Assembly: GCA_036877525.1 (NCBI GenBank)
Contig: JAZGTH010000014.1
Location: forward strand, 1,036,001-1,100,000
Reading direction: 5' to 3'
DNA: 64,000 nt
Source: Chromobotia macracanthus
Lineage: Eukaryota; Chordata; Actinopteri; Cypriniformes; Botiidae
Below, piece by piece: positions 48,201 through 57,880 of the stretch. Each line of letters begins with the position of its first letter. The first letter of the stretch is position 1. Below the pieces are notes generated by a model. It made no database searches. It was given only the letters and a program-made list of their open reading frames with translations, and was not told where the DNA came from. A program made the translations under genes and the position numbers.

Positions 48201-48215
48201 AAGTTGTGAGGCGGT

Positions 48216-48267
48216 GTTCGTTTAATGTTCGTTTAATGTTCGTTTAATGTTCGTTTAACACTTTAAT
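48216..48267 (-). terminator. park7: park7 polyadenylation signals made by an 11-bp tandem repeat
   Basis: Four 11-bp units GTTCGTTTAAT on the plus strand (48216-48259; the last ends AAC) and a following TTTAAT (48262-48267). On the transcribed strand these give ATTAAA hexamers, the most common variant poly(A) signal; the first is about 160 nt after the park7 stop. No AATAAA is seen nearer. Cleavage would then fall just before the kcnab2 promoter. Confidence 0.5.
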
Positions 48268-48428
48268 GGTTTGATTGTGGTACAGAATTTGAAATCGGAC
48301 AGCACAGTCATGCATTAACAAAATAACATCGTCTCAAGTCGCGTGCTAATCAACCCTTCTGTAAACGCACAACTTCAAGCCACGGTTGTGGTCTGCTCCG
48401 GTACTGATGAGAGCAGATCTTCAGATGA

Positions 48429-48589
48429 TTACTCCTGCAGGATCAGAGGAGCTCTGACCTGAGCAGCCACCTCCGGCCCCATCAGCTCCTCCACTATAGT
48501 CAAGGCAAACTCAAAGCTCGTGCCCGGGCCTCTGCTGGTGATCACGTGACCATCCTTCTGCACACGAGCCTCGGAATACTTATAATGAT
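48429..48589 (-). CDS. park7: park7 coding exon 6 with stop
   Basis: 161 nt, acceptor CCTGCAG. Encodes HYKYSEARVQKDGHVITSRG, then PGTSFEFALTIVEELMGPEV and AAQVRAPLILQE, then TAA. The C-terminal helix of DJ-1 is complete. Confidence 0.97.
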
Positions 48590-51500
48590 CTGCAGGATTA
48601 CAGTGAAATGTTCATATTACTGAAAATACAACTACAGACTGAAGCAATTACAACAGTGTACCGTGCAAACTTTACAGTTCAAATATGTGCACAATGTAAA
48701 TATAGAAACACAAGCTTAATGTTTCTGCTTCCAAACCCTGCAGAACGCTTTGCCCCATAGACTTCCATTGTAAGTGTACTTCACTTTAACACAGTTTGTG
48801 CTCTTTTCATTTTGTCCAGCAGTTTCAATGGTGCTCATTCCTCACAGCAGCCTCTGTAGCATGTCTGATGACCACGGCTTACATTTAAGCTGTTAAAGCA
48901 TGCACATTTGTAGCACTAATATCAATGACCTGCCGAACATGATCAGACATACAGAGACATTACCTCCAGCCATCATTTTGTCCTTGGCACCCGGGTGGGT
49001 GGTAACTGTGCTGCCATATGCAATACCATGAGCCAAAAGTGCTGTTGGGCCTAAAACAGGTCAGAAAATGAGTTGCACATTCTGTTCAGAGCAGAAAATG
49101 GTGAAGAATAATCATTCTGGTATTCTTATTATTAGTTATGCTTGTGATTGGGGACTTGAAACCAGAATATCAGAGACTCAGGGATGGGCACTTTTGATTT
49201 GAGGAAGTAACTAACCACACACAACACTATGGTAACAACACGGCAACACTAACAAACATCCACAACACTTCAGTAACCACTCACAAAACATCCTAGAATC
49301 ACGGCAGCAGGTTTTTCATGGGCAAGCACCACTCACATATTCTTCAAGGTATAAAAATATAGTTTTTCTTATTATTAAGCTCTCATTCTGTGTTTATTAT
49401 TACCAATGTCATACCTGAGTGAAGCAATGTGACCTCTAAACACCATATCATCAAAACATCAATATATTCTCATCTAAAATTAACTGTGTATACAATTTCC
49501 ATCTGAATCTGCAATTTGTATTTGAAGAAGCAACAGCAGAGGAGAAATATAGACAGGTCTAAAAATACCAGTTTTCTGCACTATCATTGGCAGGGACCAG
49601 CCTGTGCACTGAGCTCATCTGAACATTAATGAAAACAGAGCTCTTAACTATTGATTGTGAATCCTGGCAGTCACCCAGTGAGATCTAGTGATTACACTTT
49701 CTCTGGCAGGACGTTTGCTGACCAATCACACTTCTACTGTTACAGTCTGTGCTTGTGAGAAGCTCAGCCCACAAAAGGAAATGAAAGACAGGCTTAATGG
49801 TTCTCATGTTCCAATCACAGTATTAAAGCTGTCAGATCACTAGTACATGTAACATACCTGAAAACTGAAGTATGCTTGTTGGGATGAAGTTGTCATTAAT
49901 GTATAAGTTTACTCTTTTATATTTTTATTTGGACAGTGTAGCACATACTGAACATACAGCTACAGCAGTTAAAGAAGCCATTTCCTGTTCCTCAGAGTTT
50001 CCTATGGGGACATCTGGCATTTTCTGGGCCGCTCTCCTCTGCGGCACTCTGTTCCTCATTCAAGTCCTTCACAAGCCCTTGAACACTAACACTGATACCT
50101 CACATCTCAATACACTTCTAATGAAGATGGATGTGTTTAATGTTGCTAGTTATTACTCCTCATTACTCCATATTATCTTTATAATTAGTATTTTAGTTTT
50201 ACTGATCTGCATTCATAACTATAATTATTATTGTAGCCGACAGCATGAATAAATCTTAGACGGGTCAGGTGTACAACAAGTGTAAAGATGTATTACCAAA
50301 GACAGAGATAATGTAAGACTTCTCTTCTTGGCATTTGCCTAATGGAGCAACACTGAAATAGTGTAAATAAATGATATTTATCTAGCAGAAGATAATGTGT
50401 GTGCAGAGGTCATGATATGAAGATTACCTGCACAGATGGCAGCGATCAGACCTTTCCTGCCTTCCTGATCCTTCAACACTTCTTTCACTGTGGGAGACTA
50501 CAACACACACATGCACACACACACACACACACAGTCACACACGTTGGAATATGTTCCACATGTTGGAATATGTGGTTTATGAGGACTCTCCAAAGATGTA
50601 ATATTTTTTATACTGTACAAACTGTATATTCTATCCCCTAAACCTAACTCTAACAGAAACCCACTCACACACTCACACACAAAATATGTATTACTTTAAT
50701 CACTGTAACATGACACATTTAAAATTCACATAATTATATTTGTATTTCACAACGCATCTACATTTCTAACCTCAGCAGATGACTCAAAGATGTTTTCTGT
50801 GTAATCTCAACAGGACACAACATCATGTTACACAAGATGTATATGGTGTGAAATCTCTCCTACTGGAGAATATACACAAATAAAAGACACTCGTACCTCA
50901 GAAAGATTCTGCGCTCCAAGTAAACCTCCAGGCAGAAGCACCACATCATACGGACCCTGACATGCAAAGAATGCATTAAAGGATGTGCTGTTTAAAATAA
51001 GTTTGAATGAAGGTTTTGTTTACTGCACAGTAATAATTTTGAGAGGACTTGTAGATCACACAATGTTAGTGCAATGTTATGAATTGGCCAGAAGATGGAG
51101 ACATTATCCCAGTGCATCTTTATTCAGTCTTCAGTCAGTTCACTAATAAATTCAGACTGAGATGGTATTCAGTGAAGGAGCTCTGAACTACACATGACAA
51201 CTGTACTGAAATCTCATATGAGATACATTAAATCTCTCTGAATTACGTGAAGTTTGTTCAGTAGACATGATTTTACTGGCTGCAGGACTGAGACCTGTTT
51301 GCGAGCGTCCTCGAGGCTGGAATCAGGACAGATCATGACATCACGACTGCACTGCACAGGTTCTTTACCTGACAAACCCGCCACAGTCACAGCAATCTGA
51401 CAGAGAGAAGAACAGACAGTGAGAAACTTCTTCATATGACAAACTCTTTCATTACAAACATGCTGCAGCTTTTCTGAAAGAGGTGCTACATTAGAGAAAA

Positions 51501-52131
51501 TATCACCAGAAATCAAATAGTTATTCTATTCATCTACCTTTAAAGAGTTACTGATATATAAGGAACTTTTGAAAGAGATGTTATGGGTTTTCACTCTCTG
51601 TTGCAGTGTGTGTATATTTTTACACAGCTAATGTAAGAATACAACTTAACTATATGAGGTCACATTCATGCATGCTTAAATGAAAGTGTGGATGTTGTTG
51701 TAAGAGGTCACTATATGTTTTGAACCTTTATGTCTATTTAAACAGTGGTGCAGTGTGACACTTCATTTTCAGCAGTATACACATTCAGTGTACATTATGA
51801 AGATCATATGTAATGCATATATAATAGATACACTCTGACAGAGTTTAAGAATAGCACATTACAAACTTCACACTCCAGTAAACTTTGACATTTACAGTGT
51901 GACAGCAGGGAGATCATGTAGTTACAGGATTCATGATCAGTCACCTTACAGAAACTAACTGCGCACACATGCAGTGAGGTGAAGTCATGCATGCATGCAC
52001 TAGTGCTGAATGCAGCAGTGCTGCACCCGTGCAGTACTGACCCCAGATCTGCGCATCACATCCACGGGTATCACGGTCTCCATCTCCTCCGCACCCTTCG
52101 CCAGAATCACAAGAGCTCTTTTCCCGGCCAT
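48429..52131 (-). CDS. park7: park7 (DJ-1), protein deglycase / redox-sensing chaperone
   Basis: Complete gene of six coding exons: 52131-52042, 51396-51295, 50956-50897, 50497-50428, 49050-48964, 48589-48429 (stop TAA at 48431-48429). The product is 189 residues, the same length as human DJ-1. DJ-1 is a small dimeric protein of the DJ-1/PfpI superfamily, found in cytosol, mitochondria and nucleus, that protects against oxidative stress. The nucleophile Cys106 in GLIAAICAG, its partner Glu18, His126 in VTTHPGAKDKMM, and Cys46 and Cys53 are all at canonical positions. It starts MAGKRALVILAKGAEEMETV and ends VRAPLILQE. All splice borders are GT/AG with consistent phases. It lies head to tail upstream of kcnab2. 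Confidence 0.98.
48964..49050 (-). CDS. park7: park7 coding exon 5
   Basis: 87 nt, completing Gly108, then PTALLAHGIAYGSTVTTHPG and AKDKMMAG; acceptor TGTTTTAG, donor GTAATG. Contains His126. Confidence 0.97.
49051..50427. other. park7 intron between coding exons 4 and 5
   Basis: 1.4-kb intron with a GTTGCTAGGGTGTT-type dispersed repeat in minus orientation (49205-49310). A plus-strand open frame at 49872-50252 is judged spurious. Nothing else recognised. Confidence 0.7.
50428..50497 (-). CDS. park7: park7 coding exon 4 (active-site Cys106)
   Basis: 70 nt, residues 85-107 plus one base (SPTVKEVLKDQEGRKGLIAA, ICA), donor GTAATC. The acceptor TTGTAG follows directly on a (TG)n microsatellite instead of a pyrimidine tract. 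Skipping this exon would shift the frame and remove Cys106. Confidence 0.97.
50498..50896. other. park7 intron between coding exons 3 and 4
   Basis: 399-bp intron, with the CA microsatellite at its 3' end and nothing else notable. Confidence 0.8.
50501..50531. repeat. (CA)n microsatellite at the park7 exon 4 acceptor
   Basis: On the transcribed strand this is (UG)n..GCAUGUGUGUGUUGUAG, running right into the acceptor of exon 4 at 50498. UG repeats are binding sites for TDP-43 and CELF proteins. Confidence 0.95.
50897..50956 (-). CDS. park7: park7 coding exon 3
   Basis: 60 nt, residues 65-84 (GPYDVVLLPGGLLGAQNLSE), acceptor ATGTCAG, donor GTACGA. Confidence 0.97.
50957..51294. other. park7 intron between coding exons 2 and 3
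   Basis: 338-bp intron; nothing recognised. Confidence 0.8.
51295..51396 (-). CDS. park7: park7 coding exon 2
   Basis: 102 nt, residues 31-64, acceptor CTGTCAG, donor GTCTCA (weaker than consensus). Contains Cys46 and Cys53. Confidence 0.97.
51397..52041. other. park7 intron between coding exons 1 and 2
   Basis: 645-bp intron; nothing recognised. Confidence 0.8.
52042..52131 (-). CDS. park7: park7 coding exon 1
   Basis: 90 nt, residues 1-30 (MAGKRALVILAKGAEEMETV, IPVDVMRRSG), donor GTCAGT. The start context is GCGGACATGG (purine at -3, G at +4). No acceptor is evident just upstream, so this may be the transcript's first exon. Confidence 0.97.
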
Positions 52132-52380
52132 GTCCGCTCCAGTAATACGAAATAACCTCACACACGACACTTTAATATGAACGCTGCTTCCGGTCTGCTT
52201 ACTCTACTACCAGGCAAAATAAAAGTCCACACGGTAGTGTGATAAAGAAATAGAGTTTAATTAATTATATTGAAGGTTTTATGAATCTTATTAAACTCAA
52301 AAAAATAAAGTGACATTATTTTATAATGACATTATTCTTTAAGGCTAGAGGAGTTGTTTTAAGCACTAGGGGGCGCTGCA
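52132..52380 (-). promoter_or_regulatory. park7: putative park7 promoter region with ETS and CTCF-like sites
   Basis: On the minus strand, CCGGAAGC (52193-52186) is a consensus ETS site about 60 bp before the ATG, as often found in housekeeping promoters. GCACTAGGGGGCGCTGCA (52363-52380, plus) is a near-perfect CTCF core. No TATA box was assigned. Confidence 0.45.
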
Positions 52381-52649
52381 GGACACGGAATTGCAGTTTG
52401 ATTTGTGGACTGTGATGGCTGATTGAGCTGCATGAGCAACAGAAAGATACTGGGGGCAAATATGCAATGAATAAACGACTGAGTTTATAAGTTCTCTGAT
52501 GAATATATTTACGTCTACTGTTTCATCCTGCACCTTTCAGAGTGATCTTTATAATGAAACCCAAATTAAGTGAGTCTCAACAGGTTTCAGGAGTTTCTCC
52601 ATTAGACCATGTCTGCAGGTCTGCAGCAGCACCTACAGCACAGGTGACC

Positions 52650-53681
52650 GGCAGTGGTGCGCCTGTTGCAGGCAGTGGTGCGTCTGTTGCGGGCAGTGGT
52701 GCGTCTGTTGCGGGCAGTGGTGCAGGCAGTGGTGCGTCTGTTGCAGGCAGTGGTGCGTCTGTTGCGGGCAGTGGTGCAGGCAGTGGTGCGTCTGTTGCAG
52801 GCAGTGGTGCGTCTGTTGCGGGCAGTGGTGCAGGCAGTGGTGCGTCTGTTGCGGGCAGTGGTGCGTCTGTTGCGGGCAGTGGTGCGTCTGTTGCGGGCAG
52901 TGGTGCGTCTGTTGCGGGCAGTGGTGCGTCTGTTGCGGGCAGTGGTGCGTCTGTTGCAGGCAGTGGTGCGTCTGTTGCGGGCAGTGGTGCAGGCAGTGGT
53001 GCGTCTGTTGCAGGCAGTGGTGCGTCTGTTGCGGGCAGTGGTGCGTCTGTTGCGGGCAGTGGTGCAGGCAGTGGTGCGTCTGTTGCAGGCAGTGGTGCTC
53101 TGTTGCGGGCAGTGGTGCGTCTGTTGCGGGCAGTGGTGCAGGCAGTGGTGCGTCTGTTGCGGGCAGTGGTGCAGCAGGTGCGTCTGTTGCGGCAGTGGTG
53201 TGTCTGTTCGGGCAGTGTTGCGGGCAGTGGTCGTCTGTTGCGGGCAGTGGTGCGTCTGTTGCGGGCAGTGGTGCGTCTGTTGCGGCAGTGGTGCAGGCAG
53301 TGGTGCGTCTGTTGCGGGCAGTGGTGCAGGCAGTGGTGTCTGTTCGGCAGTGGTGCGTCTGTTGCGGGCAGTGGTGCGTCTGTTGCGGGCAGTGGTGCGT
53401 CTGTTGCGGGCAGTGGTGCAGGCAGTGGTGTGTCTGTTGCGGGCAGTGGTGTCTGTTGCGGGCAGTGGTGTGTCTGTTGCGGGCAGTGGTGTGTCTGTTG
53501 CGGGCAGTGGTGCGCAGTGGTGTGTCTGTTGCGGGCAGTGGTGCAGGCAGTGGTGTGTCTGTTGCGGGCAGTGGTGCAGGCAGTGGTGTGTCTGTTGCGG
53601 GCAGTGGCACGCAGTGGTGTGTCTGTTGCGGGCAGTGGCACGCAGTGGTGTGTCTGTTGCGGGCAGTGGTGCAGGCAGTGG
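52650..53681. repeat. 1.03-kb G-rich minisatellite upstream of park7
   Basis: A mix of two related units: a 21-bp unit (GGCAGTGGTGCGTCTGTTGC plus one base) and a 12-bp unit (GCAGGCAGTGGT) that looks like the 21-mer with 9 bp deleted. The left two-thirds is regular. From about 53095 rightwards single-base indels and GTGTCTG variants break the phase. Long open frames exist on both strands because neither unit contains stop codons; I do not regard them as genes. Confidence 0.97.
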
Positions 53682-54455
53682 TTGATCCCAGCACATGCGG
53701 CTGCACTCACCCTTTAGAGCCCCACTGGCTTATTTTCCTTAAACAAACCCTTTGTTTAATTATTTCCTATACTCTATATCCAATGCATGTGCTGCAAATA
53801 CAAAATGGCAATTAAAGTTGTTTGTAAAGCAGGTAACCTGGTGAAACCGCAGGATTAGAAACTGAAACACTGACAGTGCAGAGTCGCTGTTAAACCGCCT
53901 GTCAGAGTCCTCATCATGCTCACCTCTGACAGACACTCGCTGGTTAAAATGCAGAGTCACATTCTAGAGAAAAGAACAGAGAAAACAACACAACAGTTTA
54001 GACTCGCTGCAGTCCTGTCACATTGGGTTTGTACATTTGGTCTACCAGAATTATATGGTTATTTCTGTTTGGGGTTTGTTTTCTGGATTTTTGGTCTTGA
54101 AGAATGTTTTTTGTTTTTGTTTTTTGTGGACCTTTGAGTTGCCTTTTCAAAAGAGCATGATGATGTAAATATTAAAACTATGTATTGTTTGTATGGTCAA
54201 ATCAAACAGTGTACAGAAGAACAATGTGTCATTTTAGAATTATGGTACAACTAAACAAATTACAGTATATAAAGTAATTTCCTTTTGATCACATTCATAA
54301 CATTTCATGTTCACAAGATCACAAGAAGCACAGAAGCATTTACTGAGAAATCTGTGAATGACAGATGAAAAATGAGTTTATTTTTATTTTATCATAAAGA
54401 ATGTCTACACATGAAAATAAGCATTTCTGTAGCCCACACGATACTCCTAAAAATC

Positions 54456-54530
54456 TCTTGGGCATGGGTATGATTACCAGGAAAAGCACTTTGAATTATA
54501 GAATCTGTTAAATGCATAAATGTAGGCAAA
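54456..54530 (+). mobile_element. SINE remnant
   Basis: Plus-strand order TCTTGGGCATGGGTATGATT, ACCAGGAAAAGC, TTAAATGCATAAATGTA corresponds to the B-box region and tail of the 5011-5179 SINE in the opposite orientation. Confidence 0.5.
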
Positions 54531-55899
54531 CAATTGAAACTCCACTGTACAGATGACTGTCAATAATAATCAATATAAACAAGTCTCCTTTACAGTTTAA
54601 CAAGCATGACAACCCGCTGCTGGTGTAACAATTCAGCCAACATTCAGTAACGTCAGTCATGCAGCACAAGGGAAGCGTTAAAAGACTGAAACTTCTGTAC
54701 AGTTAAATGTCAGTTTCCAGTTAACTGTGTGTGAACCTCACTCTAAAATTGATCGCACTGACAGTCCTGAAGGCCCCAACCTGAAGTCCCACAAACACAG
54801 AGCTGATGAGCAGTAATGTGAAGCAGACTTACAAGCACAGAACAAATGTATAACAACAGAGAGCAAGTGTCCGAGGCTTTGATCTGCTTTTGACAGCACT
54901 AAAGAACATTCTGTCTTCTTTCACGTTATTTCTTTCTTTTACACGTTCTATATATTGTTTGTTTGTCCATTCTATTATTTATTTCTATATATATTATTTT
55001 ATATATGTGTATTTTGCAGTGATTTGGTGTGTTTAAAGTGAGATCATTTAACTCAGAGCAGAAGGGCTCTCAGTGCAGTTTAACTAACACACTGGATTAA
55101 GTGCCGCCCTCCGCCGCAGCTCCTCTGCAGACTGCAGCTTTATCTAACACCTCACAGAGTTCCTGCTCAAACCTCAGGGGCTTCTGGAATGTTACCACTG
55201 GGGATTCTTTAATACTGAGGATTTTTCCTTTAAAGACGGCAACCAGCAGATGCAGAAGTCAGAGAATTCCACAAATTCTTGTTTGTCATTCAGTAATCCT
55301 GTTACCAGCCCTGTGAATATGAAATGCTGTAAACATGGAAATAAACACTTTCTTTTCTTGCTTTTTTATGTGTTATTTATTTTCTGGAGGGGTGGAAATG
55401 AGCCTCGGTTACAGACCTGTTATGATCTGCAGGAGACAGATGAGAAATCATCCCCACACATCTCAACGGCCACATCATCTTTACTATTTTACAACAGCAG
55501 AAATGAGCTTCCACTAAGATAAACAGTTGTTCACAGTCTTCAAATGTTTAACCAGTTAATTTACCCATACCATCACTAACTACTGTGGTACTCATATCTG
55601 TGTCATATCTATAAGGTGGAAGTAACTGCATCAGTCATTTGTAAGTAAAGTCATTTTTGTAATGATTATTGTAATTTGTGACATTTATTATAATCCACAG
55701 GCTTCCGTTCATTCTGGTGTCATTTAAGACAGTCTAATAATCAGCTCAGAGAAAATGCATGCCATTAAAATGTGGTTTCACATCACATGTGTACGACCTC
55801 TACCGCATGTACGTCTAATGCATGTTAACAGGCCTTTCTCACACATACAGTATAAGACATGATTTAAATGCATTCAAGGCCGTTTGGGTGCAGAGAGAT

Positions 55900-56290
55900 A
55901 TGTGTGCCTGTAGACTGTAACACCCACAGTGTGATTTGAAAACTCTCTCTCCTTTTGCTTTCATTAGCTCATATAATAACACACAGGGTCTATCTTCAAA
56001 CACAGCAGGCTGATGACATGCAGACCTGAAGCAGGGCCCTGTGAGGGCCGGCGCTGCAGGGTGGGTGTAACAAATACAGGGGGATTATTAGGTGTAGAGT
56101 GGCTGACAGCAGTGCCCAGCAGCTGGGCAGATCCTCACTTATCTTCAGAACCTGGCCCTCAGGTTCATCCAGCTGCAGGTGAAGATGCTCTTCTGCTTGA
56201 GCAGCTGTTTAACTGTTTAATGATTTTCTATTGATTTTCAGGGCCAGTGGAGAGGATAATAATCCACAGCTACAGGGAGAACATGTTACT
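55900..56290. promoter_or_regulatory. candidate conserved non-coding block
   Basis: Balanced-composition, repeat-free segment with dense motif-like words (CAGCTGGGCAG, CAGCTGCAGGTG, TGATTTTCTATTGATTTTCAG). Unlike its A+T-rich surroundings. Weak inference. Confidence 0.2.
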
Positions 56291-57699
56291 AATTGCTCAG
56301 AGAACATTTTTGTTCCTTTACAAGCTGTTTTGAGTGTTTCTCTGATGTGTCACTGCGTTTATCTTGTGCTGTATCAATCAAAGTCATTATTAAAGCCGTA
56401 AGAAAGGAAATGAGATCTCAGTATCTCAACTGAGAGCAAATGGAGACAAATGCTAATGTATTTGGCTGCATTGACTTTTCTACTGAGAAAAGATGTTCTT
56501 ACATGTCTGCTCTTTAGAAGATCTAAAACTGTGCTCAGATATTCTCCAATAAAAAGATCTCATATGAACTTCTGTGCATTTGTACCAAGAAAATTGGGCA
56601 ATGCTGGTTCTGAGTCTGGCTCACATAATTTCCTGTCCTTTCTCCACTCTCAATGAAAGGGACTAAAAGAACACAAGAAGAATAAAGACTCACCCAAGCT
56701 TTACTGTGGATATCTGAACACACAGACTTTGACGTGTTTTTGGATGGAGGTTTGGAGACAGCTGTGTGCAGGTGAGACAAGCAGCTGTCACCTCTATTGT
56801 CTTATACGGAAGAGCGTGACAGATTTTGACATCAGCCTCCCACACACAGATTACATCATAGACTGTCTGTCTGAAGTCATGGAACATGCTGCCTCCTGGT
56901 TGCTTTATATTGTGCTAAGACTCATGTAATTCATTGTCCAAACTAACATAAACACACACATACACAGTGATGGTCAGGAGCTGCCTGCACCTCGACCCAC
57001 ACTCAGTCCACTGTGTTCTGAGAGGACATGCGGAAATCTTTCTGTGAATTCTTCACCATGTTTACATATTCATTCACACTTGATTATAAGCAGTTCAGCT
57101 GTTTATGAGGACGTGTGCAGAGTCTCATGAGGGTTCAGCAGTCTTGCTAATGTAGTTTAAAGTTCCCACCCCACATGTTTTAATTAAATAAGTATCACAG
57201 ATGAAGATGATACCATAGCATCAATAATGTTTTCTTGGTAATATCATGTTTAATTTTTTACCATCTTGTCATCACTGCAAACATTTAATTATCTAACATT
57301 GACAATTTTAATTATAAAACATTTAGTTTATTGGTGTCCTTAAATTGTTTTCTTCTGATATTTCAGTTTTGTGTGTATAATTTATGTTTCAACTGTAAAA
57401 CTTACTTATCATTTATAGTTCGAAACTTCAGAGTGTAAAATATTCCCTCGATCACACATGTACTCACAGAATCTGACATGGACACACAATAATCTTAATT
57501 ATGTCTTCAAATAGTAGCAGAAGAAAGTAAAAATTTGGATTTTCACTTTAAAGAGAAGAACGATACAAGTGTGTGATTGCAAATGTTCAGTGTGTCGACA
57601 GAAGCCGGTTCACTGTGTTGAGCAGATAAGAGCCAAAACAACATCAACTCTGATGTTCAGTGAGTCTTCAGGCTCACAGCGGGAGTGAATCAGAAACAA

Positions 57700-57880
57700 A
57701 TGAAGGGCTTTGAATCTGCCGTTCTTTAATATCTCCAGCACTGTCGCATCAGTACGGTGACATTTCAGCAGCACCATCAAGATCCAATGCTGGCCATGCG
57801 CTTTAGCAATCAATTATCCATGCATAACAGCCTGCTGGTGTGTGCAACATGACTCAAGACCAGCTCTCCTCTCCAAACAC
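57700..57880. promoter_or_regulatory. candidate conserved non-coding block
   Basis: The core CTTTAGCAATCAATTATCCA followed by TGCATAACAG (57801-57830) combines homeodomain (ATCAATTA) and octamer-like (ATGCATAA) words, as in deeply conserved vertebrate enhancers. Confidence 0.3.

Noticed and set aside
47925..48209. 94-codon plus-strand frame in the CpG-rich block
   Set aside because: Open because of high G+C; CCAAT boxes and a strong donor on the other strand fit a minus-strand promoter better.
49872..50252. 126-codon plus-strand frame with hydrophobic segments
   Set aside because: Lies antisense in a park7 intron, has no recognisable family, no splice signals, and the hydrophobic end is A+T-rich low-complexity sequence.
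52542..53717. 391-codon plus-strand open frame of (GASVAGS)n type, with similarly long frames on the minus strand
   Set aside because: All frames stay open because the 21-bp and 12-bp units lack stop codons. There is no recognisable domain outside the repeat, and indels in the right half shift the frame. It is a minisatellite, not a silk- or collagen-like gene.
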